This document shows, piece after piece, positions 17,513 through 25,105 of a stretch of DNA of 64,000 bases. The notes under the pieces are model-generated. The model made no database searches. It was not told where the DNA came from and saw nothing but the letters and a program-made list of their open reading frames with translations. The stretch's first letter is position 1. Every line of letters begins with the position of its first letter. Both the position numbers and the translations under genes were made by a program. Location of the stretch: contig NZ_JALOBS010000013.1 of NCBI RefSeq assembly GCF_023228165.1, positions 82,260 through 146,259 on the forward strand. The letters are read 5' to 3'. Source of the DNA: Methylomonas sp. Its GTDB lineage: Bacteria > Pseudomonadota > Gammaproteobacteria > Methylococcales > Methylomonadaceae.

Positions 17513-18082
17513 GTGACAAAAAAACCCACAAACTCAGACGATAGCACCTTATTCAGAAACTCGATTGGCGAAGTCAGACGCCTGGACACCAATACGGTGG
17601 TTCTTAAACCCGACAAAAAACCTCGGCCGGTGCCCGCGGTTAAACCGCTGGAACAGGTTGATCCCTTGCAAAATGACGTGGCCGGTAGCCTGGAAACCTT
17701 ATTTCAGGAAGACAAAGTCGTCTTTCTGGCCCCCGGCCTGCAAAAAAATGTGCTTAAAAAATTGCGCAAGGGCTATTACGGTGTGGACGCGGAAATGGAT
17801 TTACACGGCATGAGCAGCCGCGATGCCCAACGACAACTGCTGCGCTTTCTGCATTTTTGCGTGGAAGACGGTTGCCGCTGCGTGCAAATCGTCCACGGTA
17901 AAGGCTATAACTCGCCGGACAACCAGCCGGTACTGAAAAACGATATCAATCTGTGGCTGCGCCAGCACAAGGACGTACTGGCGTTTTGCTCCACCCCGCC
18001 TAAAGCCGGCGGTACCGGTGCGCTGTATGTGTTGCTGCGCTTATCCGATAAATTCAGTCAGGCGGATGACGAGTTCGAATAG
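17513..18082 (+). CDS. smrA: Smr-domain DNA endonuclease (SmrA/YdaL type)
   Basis: A 189-residue protein. The N-terminal linker has LFRNSIGEVRRLDTNTV, and the C-terminal Smr domain has DLHGMSSRDAQRQL, IVHGKGYNS and GGTGALYVLL. These are the motifs of the nicking-nuclease Smr domain that also occurs in MutS2. The frame is open far upstream through the opposite strand of surE. The first sensible start is GTG 17513 (MTKKPTN), though its ribosome site is weak. The protein may nick DNA or cleave RNA; the family role is not firmly established. Confidence 0.85.
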   Translation: MTKKPTNSDDSTLFRNSIGEVRRLDTNTVVLKPDKKPRPVPAVKPLEQVDPLQNDVAGSLETLFQEDKVVFLAPGLQKNVLKKLRKGYYGVDAEMDLHGMSSRDAQRQLLRFLHFCVEDGCRCVQIVHGKGYNSPDNQPVLKNDINLWLRQHKDVLAFCSTPPKAGGTGALYVLLRLSDKFSQADDEFE

Positions 18083-18090
18083 CGTAGATC

Positions 18091-18609
18091 ATGTCGGATA
18101 TTCAAAGCTTTCCGCCCATTGCCGGCCCAAACGCCCGCATTCTGATTTTGGGCAGCATACCCGGTAAAGCCTCACTGGACGCAGGGGAGTATTACGCGCA
18201 TCCGCGCAACCAATTCTGGCCTATCATCGCCGAATTACTGCAGTGCGGTCCACTGCCGGATTATGCAAGTAAAACTCAAGCCCTGCTCGACGCCAACATC
18301 GCCGTGTGGGATGTGATGCAATCCTGTTTCCGGCCCGGCAGCCTGGATGCCGCTATCGAGAAAAGGTCGATCATCGTTAACGATTTCCAGGGCTTTTTAG
18401 CCGACCATCCGCGCATTCGCTACATATTCTTCAACGGCGCCACCGCCGAACAGGCTTTCAAGCGCTTGGTGCTGCCGGGTTTAACCAAACCCGACATCTG
18501 TTTACAACGCCTGCCTTCGACCAGCCCGGCCCACGCGGCCTGGTCTTTGCAACAAAAACTGCAAAGCTGGTCGGTAATCACCAGCGGGTCAAACTCAGTC
18601 TATATTTAA
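18091..18609 (+). CDS. Family-6 uracil-DNA glycosylase superfamily protein (hypoxanthine/deoxyinosine glycosylase)
   Basis: A 172-residue Mug/UDG-fold protein with LILGSIPGKASLDAGEYYAHPRNQFW near the N-terminus (two adjoining conserved blocks) and LPSTSPAH near the C-terminus. The GSxPGxxSL and YYAHPxNxFW combination is that of the HDG (DNA-deoxyinosine glycosylase) family, which removes deaminated adenine. It follows smrA by eight bases, suggesting a DNA-maintenance pair. Its last 15 bp overlap the convergent response regulator gene. No extra Fe-S cysteines are seen, which argues against the family-4/5 types. Confidence 0.82.
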   Translation: MSDIQSFPPIAGPNARILILGSIPGKASLDAGEYYAHPRNQFWPIIAELLQCGPLPDYASKTQALLDANIAVWDVMQSCFRPGSLDAAIEKRSIIVNDFQGFLADHPRIRYIFFNGATAEQAFKRLVLPGLTKPDICLQRLPSTSPAHAAWSLQQKLQSWSVITSGSNSVYI

Positions 18610-19269
18610 TGATATTTTAGGCAGGACCGATTCAGAATCCTCAAAATCAACAACCAGACCGCAATCATGCGTTATCCGGGCCAAATCCAAAACGTTGGCG
18701 ACGCCCATCTTTTCCATTAGCCGCGATCGATGGATTTCTATGGTGCGATGGCTAATGCCCAGTAGACGCGCACTATCCTTGCAGGAGTGTCCCGCCAAAA
18801 CCAGTGACATGACCTGACGTTCCCGATTGGTCAGAGTGTTCACTCGCCCTTCGATTTCGTGGCAGCGCTTTAGCTGAGCATGGCGTGACCCAGCCATCTG
18901 TAAAGCCTCGTAGAGGCTAGCCAAAAGCTTTTTTTGCGTGATGGGTTTGGTTAAAAAATCCAACGCGCCAGCCTTGATGGCTCTGACGCTCTTTGGGATA
19001 TCGCCATGTCCTGTCAGGAAGATAATAGGCAATGATAAGCCGCGCTCCATCATGGCCTGCTGAAGCTGTAATCCATCCATGTCCGGCATCTGTATGTCGA
19101 TAATGGCGCAACTGATGTCTTTCGGTTGGGCTGCCGCAAGAAATGCGTTTGCACTGGCAAAGGTTAGCACCGAAAAGCCCTCCACCTCCAACATCAAGGA
19201 CAAGGAATCCCGAATAGCGGCATCGTCATCGATAATGAAAACTTGCGAGTCGGGATGGATTTGATTCAT
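18595..19269 (-). CDS. FixJ/TodT-type response regulator
   Basis: A 224-residue two-domain regulator. The receiver domain has the acidic pocket DDD (14-16), phosphoacceptor D58 in IIDIQMPDMDG, and the conserved Lys in LTKPI. A LuxR-type HTH follows (TNRERQVMSLVLAGHSC, then RTIEIHRSRLMEKM). It overlaps the sensor kinase gene upstream by 4 bp (ATGA), so the two are co-translated. FixJ-type regulators activate promoters as dimers after phosphorylation. The target genes are not evident in the neighbourhood. Confidence 0.88.
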   Translation of the reverse strand: MNQIHPDSQVFIIDDDAAIRDSLSLMLEVEGFSVLTFASANAFLAAAQPKDISCAIIDIQMPDMDGLQLQQAMMERGLSLPIIFLTGHGDIPKSVRAIKAGALDFLTKPITQKKLLASLYEALQMAGSRHAQLKRCHEIEGRVNTLTNRERQVMSLVLAGHSCKDSARLLGISHRTIEIHRSRLMEKMGVANVLDLARITHDCGLVVDFEDSESVLPKISLNID

Positions 19270-20546
19270 TCCGCTAGCAATGCAAATGGCAGAGTGAAAT
19301 GAAATATGGCCCCTGTTTCTACATTCTCATCCATCCAAAGCTGCCCACCGTTGGCCTCGATAAGAGAACGGCTAATGGCCAAGCCTAGTCCGCTGCCATT
19401 CCGTTTGGTGGTAAAAAACGGTTCAAAAACCCGTTTAATCGCCTCGTCATCGAGCCCGGCCCCCCTGTCTTGTATAGTAACTTGTGCCATATTTAGCTCG
19501 GCATGGGTATACACCTTAATAGAAATTTTCGTAGTCTCAAGGCCGGCTTCCCGGATAGCATCGAGGCTGTTGTAGAGCAAATTAAGCAATACTTTTTTAA
19601 CCTGCAAGGAGTTAGCCAATACCGGCGGCAAATTAGGTTGGAGTATAAGTTCAGGCTGGAAGCAACTGAATTTGTCATGCCGCACAATGGTGATAACATC
19701 CTCGATCAAACCATTGAGATTGATCGGTTCTATAACCAGCTCACCCCGTTGCAAAAATCTGAGCAACTCATGCAAACAAAGTCCGGCACGCTGGGCCTGC
19801 TCTACCAGGCCAACTAACGCGCGTTCCAAGGCCTGCGCGCTTACGTCGTCTTTATTCAGAGAACGCAACGCCACTTCGCCGAAAGCGGATATTGCCGCCA
19901 AAGGCTGATTGAGGTCGTGGGCGATTGCTGCGGCGGTTTGGATGGCTACTTGTTGTTTGATTAGCTCGTCCATTTCGCTACGCTGCTGCTGCAATTGCCG
20001 CTCGAGCGACTTACGCCTGGATATATCCGTCATTATCGTGTGAATGACAGCGGGCAATCCTTCCTCGTCCAGGCTGATTCGGCTTTCCAAGTGTATATCG
20101 ATAATCCCGCCATTCGTGCGTTTAACGCCCAACTCGGCGATTACATTGTCTTTTGACAGAAAAGCTTGCTGCAGATATTTCTTAAATGCCAGCCGATCCG
20201 TTAAATAAGAGACAATGGAGCGGTCAATGATGTCGCCGCGATTAGCGCCCAGAAGCGCCGCTCCGGCTAAATTGATTTCAACCACGCGCCCGGTATTTTC
20301 CAGGGTAAGATAGCCGACCGGCGCAAAATCATACAGTTCTGTATAGCGCTGCAAGGCAACCTGATTTTCTGCTTGCGCACTTTTTAGCTCTTCATTTTGC
20401 ATCTCCAGTTCAAGCGTGTACGCATCCAGCTCGTGCATCAGTTTGCACGAAGCGTCTTCATGGCATTGCCCGGGAATCGGTTGTTGCGCCAAGCATTGCT
20501 CTGCCCGGTTACGAAGCTCATCAGGCGGTATTTTTGATTTTTTCAT
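19266..20546 (-). CDS. PAS-domain sensor histidine kinase (FixL/TodS-like)
   Basis: A 426-residue cytosolic kinase. An N-terminal coiled-coil segment (about 38-66) leads to one PAS domain (67-180), then a short coil. The H box has H210 in AAAIAHDLNQPLAAISAFGE, and a C-terminal HATPase region contains LLNLLYNSLDAI, DRGAGLDD and GSGLGLAISRSL. There are no membrane segments and no obvious haem-binding His of the FixL type, so the signal is unknown. A GAGGAAGG site precedes ATG 20546. It is the upstream partner of the response regulator that follows it. Confidence 0.88.
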   Translation of the reverse strand: MKKSKIPPDELRNRAEQCLAQQPIPGQCHEDASCKLMHELDAYTLELEMQNEELKSAQAENQVALQRYTELYDFAPVGYLTLENTGRVVEINLAGAALLGANRGDIIDRSIVSYLTDRLAFKKYLQQAFLSKDNVIAELGVKRTNGGIIDIHLESRISLDEEGLPAVIHTIMTDISRRKSLERQLQQQRSEMDELIKQQVAIQTAAAIAHDLNQPLAAISAFGEVALRSLNKDDVSAQALERALVGLVEQAQRAGLCLHELLRFLQRGELVIEPINLNGLIEDVITIVRHDKFSCFQPELILQPNLPPVLANSLQVKKVLLNLLYNSLDAIREAGLETTKISIKVYTHAELNMAQVTIQDRGAGLDDEAIKRVFEPFFTTKRNGSGLGLAISRSLIEANGGQLWMDENVETGAIFHFTLPFALLAE

Positions 20547-20740
20547 GCCATACCTTCCTCAACCCTGTTTGAAAAAGGAAATCTGACTTCGACCATTGAG
20601 AAATCAATCATTTCGCCATCCGACTTCCCCATTTCCGGGCGCAAAAATAATATCCATCTTTTAGCAACCGGTGTGGCAAAACATGGATCCATTAGTGTAC
20701 AAACGAATATGCGGGGGAAAACTCTTGAAATCCGTCGATA

Positions 20741-20935
20741 TTATCGCGGCACGAACTCTTTCTCCGCTTCCAGCCAATCATCCAACGCATATCCAGGCAC
20801 AAAGCCTCGTTTTTCAGCCTTGAAATATGCGAGTTTTGCTATCCCATCATCAAAATAAGGTAGCGGTATTACTACCACGACATCTTCGGGATGTAAGCAA
20901 TATTTTTTCTTTTGCCTTTTGCTTGTAGTCGTCAT
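20741..20935 (-). CDS. DUF2934 small protein
   Basis: A 64-residue protein with the DUF2934 pattern: a short helix containing IAKLAYFKAEKRGF followed by VPGYALDDWLEAEKEF. The ATG at 20935 has GGAGG eight bases upstream. DUF2934 proteins are often found near stress genes and small heat-shock proteins, but their role is unknown. Here it lies 149 bp downstream of the M41-like protease gene on the same strand and may share its transcript or have its own promoter. Confidence 0.75.
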   Translation of the reverse strand: MTTTSKRQKKKYCLHPEDVVVVIPLPYFDDGIAKLAYFKAEKRGFVPGYALDDWLEAEKEFVPR

Positions 20936-21084
20936 TGTTAACCTCCAGCCCTATCAAACCTGTCATCACGGCGAATAGGCACGGATCAGGCGGCACAATT
21001 GCCACTCGGCATGCCTTCATGGCCGACCAGGCGATTGAATCTTCAATATGTTAGGTGTGTCATCATTAGCATACCCTTAAATTT

Positions 21085-21870
21085 CTATTCCGTTGGCGCC
21101 TTTTCATTGTTGCAACCAGCTAACGGTTCCGCATCGGTTGTCTCGACCGGTTGGTGCCGCTTCCGAGCACACTCGGTTAACAGGGGTCTCGGTGTGCTGG
21201 CAATATGTTGCCCCTGCTCCAGCACCGCAACAATGTCGTCATATTCGATGATTTGATTTTCCGCGGCCAAAATAGCATCCGCTAAATTAATAATGGCCCG
21301 CCAATGAGACGGCTCATTCACAAACCGGCAAGCGGCCTTGAATAAGTCGGAAATTTTGTCTTCCTTTAAAGCGTTGCAGCGTAAAAAACAATCGATATAC
21401 TCATTAATAGCTTCCAGATCCGATGAACCGCCATAAAAATGCAAGGAATCCAAATGGACCAACCCAAAATTATGAGATTCGTCATCACGCAGAGACACAT
21501 ATTTGGCTTCCGCCAACGGGCCGATCAACAAGTTAAACATATCGGCCTCAAACGCCCGCTGATAATCCTGCTTTTGGGCCGGAGTAAAGTGTTTGGTCGC
21601 CTCTGCAAATGAATAGGGCAATGCATGTATCAAGCGGCCGCCTTCTATTTTGGCAGCATAATGTTTATTAGGATTGCCGGAGAGCCAGCCAGTGTGCGAC
21701 TCGCGCTTATCCGGCTGGATATAAATCCGAAAGAATACAACAGGCAACGCTTTTTGCCTGTTGCCGAAATAAATGCCCGCAGCATGCCCCGCCTCATGTA
21801 TAGCGGTCTCCCGGTTGATCTCCTGGCACCCTAGCGCGCCTGTTTTCTGTAAATTCCGTGAACGTTTCAT
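21085..21870 (-). CDS. Stand-alone M41-like zinc metallopeptidase
   Basis: A 261-residue protein with the gluzincin motif HEAGH (H25, E26, H29) in ETAIHEAGHAAG. A downstream Asp in GGSSDLE (D150) fits the third zinc ligand of FtsH-type M41 peptidases. There is no AAA ATPase module and no membrane helix, unlike FtsH, and the usual M41 length beyond the HEXXH is roughly kept. GGAGG precedes ATG 21870. It lies 30 bp after an hsp20 gene on the same strand, so the two probably form an operon. Protease activity without its own unfoldase is inferred and might depend on a partner. Confidence 0.68.
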   Translation of the reverse strand: MKRSRNLQKTGALGCQEINRETAIHEAGHAAGIYFGNRQKALPVVFFRIYIQPDKRESHTGWLSGNPNKHYAAKIEGGRLIHALPYSFAEATKHFTPAQKQDYQRAFEADMFNLLIGPLAEAKYVSLRDDESHNFGLVHLDSLHFYGGSSDLEAINEYIDCFLRCNALKEDKISDLFKAACRFVNEPSHWRAIINLADAILAAENQIIEYDDIVAVLEQGQHIASTPRPLLTECARKRHQPVETTDAEPLAGCNNEKAPTE

Positions 21871-21900
21871 ATCGGCATTCCTCCAATTTCAGCACGGAAA

Positions 21901-22281
21901 TCAATCGGTAATTTCGATAGTCTTATGTTTACTTTGTTCCGTTTTAGGAATAAGTACCTTCAGCATGCCGGCTTTTGATTCCTGCTCCGCAGCGGCGCGG
22001 ATAGTGCTGGTTTGATTGTTTATCGTCACATCCAGATTATCCTTGCCGACGCCGGGCAAAGCAGCCTGAACCTCTATCTCGGCGTCATGGTCGAGAATAT
22101 CCACTTTGGGAGCCGCTTTTTCGAACCCGGCCGAAAAATTCCAATCCAATAGCCTCGGCCATTTGCGCAAGAGGAAATCGTCAAAAAAATTATCCCGCTC
22201 GTTCAATGAAAACAAACCGCCGGATAAGCTGGAGGGTGATAATTCGGTGGATTTTTTAATCTCTTTTTCTGTAGTGCTCAT
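21901..22281 (-). CDS. Hsp20 family protein with a shortened alpha-crystallin domain
   Basis: A 126-residue small heat-shock protein. The start of the alpha-crystallin domain is clear (KVDILDHDAEIEVQAALPGV, about 59-78, then LDVTINNQTSTIRA), and so is the final strand (AGMLKVLIPKTE, 104-115). About 35-40 residues that normally lie between them are absent, including the segment with the dimerisation strand. The junction is near residues 96-103, in frame. GGAG precedes ATG 22281. First gene of the small stress operon with the M41-like peptidase. It may be a functional minimal form or a deletion product. Confidence 0.75.
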   Translation of the reverse strand: MSTTEKEIKKSTELSPSSLSGGLFSLNERDNFFDDFLLRKWPRLLDWNFSAGFEKAAPKVDILDHDAEIEVQAALPGVGKDNLDVTINNQTSTIRAAAEQESKAGMLKVLIPKTEQSKHKTIEITD

Positions 22282-22361
22282 GGATTACTCCGAACTTTAT
22301 CAATCTATCAGTAGGCATAAATCCCGCCACAAGGCGAGACCGATGTTGAGTGAAATCGTCG

Positions 22362-22386
22362 AACAACTGTTACTCAAACAGTTGTT
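22362..22386. repeat. Inverted repeat upstream of hsp20
   Basis: AACAACTGTT and AACAGTTGTT form a perfect 10-bp stem with a 5-base loop. It lies 81 bp upstream of the hsp20 ATG. Neither strand has a following T-run, so it is not an intrinsic terminator. It could be an operator or a 5' leader structure. Confidence 0.5.
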
Positions 22387-22731
22387 TCTCGGTTGCAAGC
22401 CGATCCGGCAATTCATAGCGGGCAGTGAAACCTCTGTTTTCAGCCCTGTAATACGCACTGTGCCCTAAGCTCCGGAACGGCTACCACTTCAGCCGAATCT
22501 GCTACGTTGGCCTGCAATTTTTATGGTTTTTCCCGCCATCTTGTCCGCGCAAATCGTTATTAATTAGAGTCGATGATTAACGTTGATTGTGTTAAAAAAT
22601 CCCTGCGCAAACTATGTCTAAACCTGGTTTGATCAGACCCTGCGGAAAAGCCGAAGCCGCTTAACAAGCGTTTCCCCATGCGGCTGGTCTAACGCGCAAA
22701 TTGCACCTTATCGTTTAATCAGGCAGATTAA

Positions 22732-22751
22732 TATACGTACTAGTACGTATA
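22732..22751. repeat. Perfect 20-bp palindrome
   Basis: TATACGTACTAGTACGTATA reads identically on both strands. Perfect symmetry without a loop points to a protein-binding site for a dimeric regulator (TetR/MarR-type sites have such a form) rather than an RNA hairpin. It lies in the middle of the 740-bp gap, with no regulator gene adjacent. Confidence 0.6.
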
Positions 22752-23020
22752 AAAAACCCAGGCGGAGTTCCTGCAACATGTGCGAGATTTTGGCAATAAT
22801 GTTCAACGGACCAAGCGGGTTACGGTTTTGCTGTTCGACAGCAAGTAGCCTGGAGGGAATCTTCCGGAATTCGGGTTGGGGTTATCCGCACACTTGATTC
22901 CCCGGTATTTCGCGGCACTGCATGCGGGCTGCGATGCTGCCAAGAATTGCAAAATACAAATATCAACCAATGCTTGACCAGACTGTCAACCTGTTGCGTT
23001 TCGGTAGATGCGGTGTGCGG

Positions 23021-23839
23021 CTAATATGAGACTTCCACTTCATAACCGCTAAACTTGCGGATATTGATCACACCGCTATCCAGCAGTAGATATTGACCCT
23101 TGATACCCTGCAGCACACCTGACACCTGCGGGTCTTTATCCAGATTAAATGATTTTACTTTGGCGGGGTACTGCAGCACCGGATATTCAATGCGCAGCGT
23201 TTCGGCATCGGCCAAGAACGTTATCGCCTCGCTACCGAATTGCTCGGCAATTGCCGCTAATTGCGTCGTACATTTCGCCAGCAGCTCATCCCGCAGCGCC
23301 GGTAAATCCAACGGTTGCACGTTATTCTTCAACATCTGCTGCCAGCTGGTTTTGTCGCTGACATGCGCGGCCAAGGCCACTTCTATCAAGCCGGAAATAT
23401 GTCGGGAGGCGACCTGGAATATCGGTAGAGCCTGCACCGCACCTTGATCGATCCAGCGGGTCGGCGTTTGCGAACGGCGAGTGATGCCTACTTTGATGCC
23501 CGATGAATTGGCCAGGTAAACAATATGCGGCTGAAAGCAAAACGCTTCGCCCCAACTAGGCTCGCGACAGGTGCCGGCGGCGTAATGACAGGTTTCCGGC
23601 TTCATGATGCACATATCGCATTGCGCCAGTTTGATGAAGCACGGATAGCAATAACCTTGATTGAAGCTTTTATTGGTCTTTTTTTGGCAATGCACGCAAA
23701 AAATCCGCCCGCTATGCCGTAATTGCACGGGCTGGCCAATCAACGGATTCAAATCCAACTCGGCGTCACCCACCGGCAACCGGTAGCTGACCGTCTCTGC
23801 CAGTTGCGTGGTCATTTTCTGTAAACTGCCCAACACTGT
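23021..23839 (-). CDS. DUF2797 zinc-cysteine protein
   Basis: About 272 residues. The N-terminal half has paired cysteines (CVHCQKK, YCYPC, CDMCIMKPETC, then CR), which look like zinc-binding knuckles. The region HIVYLANSSGIKVGITR is typical of DUF2797 and resembles a GIY-YIG-like fold. No function is established for the family. The frame starts at TTG 23863, but GTG 23839 has GAGG at good spacing and is preferred; a later ATG at 23815 also exists. It is divergent from the transglycosylase gene. Confidence 0.72.
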   Translation of the reverse strand, partial: TVLGSLQKMTTQLAETVSYRLPVGDAELDLNPLIGQPVQLRHSGRIFCVHCQKKTNKSFNQGYCYPCFIKLAQCDMCIMKPETCHYAAGTCREPSWGEAFCFQPHIVYLANSSGIKVGITRRSQTPTRWIDQGAVQALPIFQVASRHISGLIEVALAAHVSDKTSWQQMLKNNVQPLDLPALRDELLAKCTTQLAAIAEQFGSEAITFLADAETLRIEYPVLQYPAKVKSFNLDKDPQVSGVLQGIKGQYLLLDSGVINIRKFSGYEVEVSY

Positions 23840-23980
23840 ATTAACCTCATATTGTCGATTCAATTGGCTATAATGACAGTGTTTTTGATTTGTACAAGGC
23901 TGAAGTGATGATGGCTAGTCCGGTTCCTCCCCAGCCGCTTCTCTCAGCATTGCACCAACCGCTATCCGCGGAACCAGCCT

Positions 23981-25105
23981 GTGGCCATTAATCCTAAACC
24001 CATCGCCCCCCGCCAAAAACCGGTCGCACGCAAGGCCTTGCCGCCGGACAAATCACAACTACCGGCCGCCAATAAACCCAGAAAACCGCGTAAATCGGCG
24101 GCCCGTAAACGCCGCCCGGCGCAGGTTTTTTGGAGCCGGAAAAACCTGCTCTTACTCAGTCTGGAAGGGTTGGGACTGGCGATTAGCGCTTTACTGGGCA
24201 CCATGCTGATCCTGGGTTCTTCCGCCAGCACTTTTTCGGGATCGGGCTTTTTCGGCAGCTTACTGCCGTTTGCCGCAGGGGTGGCGGCTTGGGTGGTTTT
24301 ATGCGCGGGCGTATTGCTGGTCTGGCTGAAATGGCGCGGCTGGTTGAAGACGAAACTGGCAAGTCTGCCGGCCGGCCTCGCCTTTTGCATGGCACTCGGC
24401 ATGCTCTGGTTTGTATTCCACGACGGCTACATCCCGGTGTTCACCCATTTCCGCAGTCTGGTGGGCGGCAAGCAGCAAGCGGCGCGAACCACTTTAGCCC
24501 ACCAGGTGTATGCGGCTTACCGCCGCCACAATCAAGCGCAATTATTAAAAATGATCCAGCGCGCAGAACCGTTTGCGGCGGATATCCGGCAGGCGGCAAA
24601 AACCTTTGCCGTGGATGAGCATCTTTTGTTGGGTATCGCGGCAACCGAATCGTCTTTTCAACCGCGCACCAGCCAGGACGGCGGCCAGGGTTTGTTTCAA
24701 ATCACGGCCGTGCCCAAATTCATTTTGCAGCAAGCCGGCCAGGAATTGGCCGTCAAACAAGCGGATGTAGCTAATCCGCGTCACAATGCCTTTATTGCCG
24801 CCGCCACATTAAAGCATTATCTGGCCGAAATGCAGGACGACCTGTTTCTGGGGCTGTTGGCTTACAACATTGGCCCGCGTAACGGCGGCCTGCGATTTAT
24901 CATGCAAAAATACGGCGCCAGCGATTTTGTCACCATGCAGCCGTATATACAGCAACTGCCGCGCGATTATCCGATTCGGGTTTTGGCCTATGCCCTGGCT
25001 TTTAAGTTATGGCAACAAGAAGGCAGGTTGTTGGCCTATGAAGAAGCCGATAACGCGATACGTATCCAGCAGCTGGGCATTCCCGGCCTGATCATGGCTT
25101 TTTAA
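23981..25105 (+). CDS. Membrane-anchored lytic transglycosylase (SLT domain)
   Basis: A 374-residue protein. A basic, proline-rich N-terminus of about 48 residues is followed by three membrane helices (about 55-145) and a periplasmic SLT domain with the catalytic Glu in LLGIAATESSFQPRTS, then GGQGLFQI and LLAYNIGPRNGG. It cleaves peptidoglycan glycan strands. The only start in frame is GTG 23981, without a good ribosome site. A short upstream frame overlaps this start. The stop codon overlaps that of the convergent GGDEF-EAL gene by 4 bp. Confidence 0.8.
   Translation: MAINPKPIAPRQKPVARKALPPDKSQLPAANKPRKPRKSAARKRRPAQVFWSRKNLLLLSLEGLGLAISALLGTMLILGSSASTFSGSGFFGSLLPFAAGVAAWVVLCAGVLLVWLKWRGWLKTKLASLPAGLAFCMALGMLWFVFHDGYIPVFTHFRSLVGGKQQAARTTLAHQVYAAYRRHNQAQLLKMIQRAEPFAADIRQAAKTFAVDEHLLLGIAATESSFQPRTSQDGGQGLFQITAVPKFILQQAGQELAVKQADVANPRHNAFIAAATLKHYLAEMQDDLFLGLLAYNIGPRNGGLRFIMQKYGASDFVTMQPYIQQLPRDYPIRVLAYALAFKLWQQEGRLLAYEEADNAIRIQQLGIPGLIMAF

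Larger units (their letters stand above)
22282..23020. other. 740-bp intergenic region between the hsp20 operon and the DUF2797 gene
   Basis: No convincing gene is seen. A 10-bp inverted repeat lies at 22362-22386 and a perfect 20-bp palindrome at 22732-22751. A short frame at about 22756-22847 ends in VQRTKRVTVLLFDSK and could be a gene remnant, but I cannot identify it. The region must contain the promoter of the hsp20 operon on the minus strand. A sigma32-type promoter was not recognised with confidence. Confidence 0.5.

Noticed and set aside
22282..22330. RNA thermometer in the hsp20 leader
   Set aside because: A GGATT/AATCC pairing near the ribosome site is possible but short; no ROSE or FourU pattern is clear enough to claim.
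22106..22468. 120-codon plus-strand frame over hsp20
   Set aside because: Mirror frame of the hsp20 coding strand, with no ribosome site.
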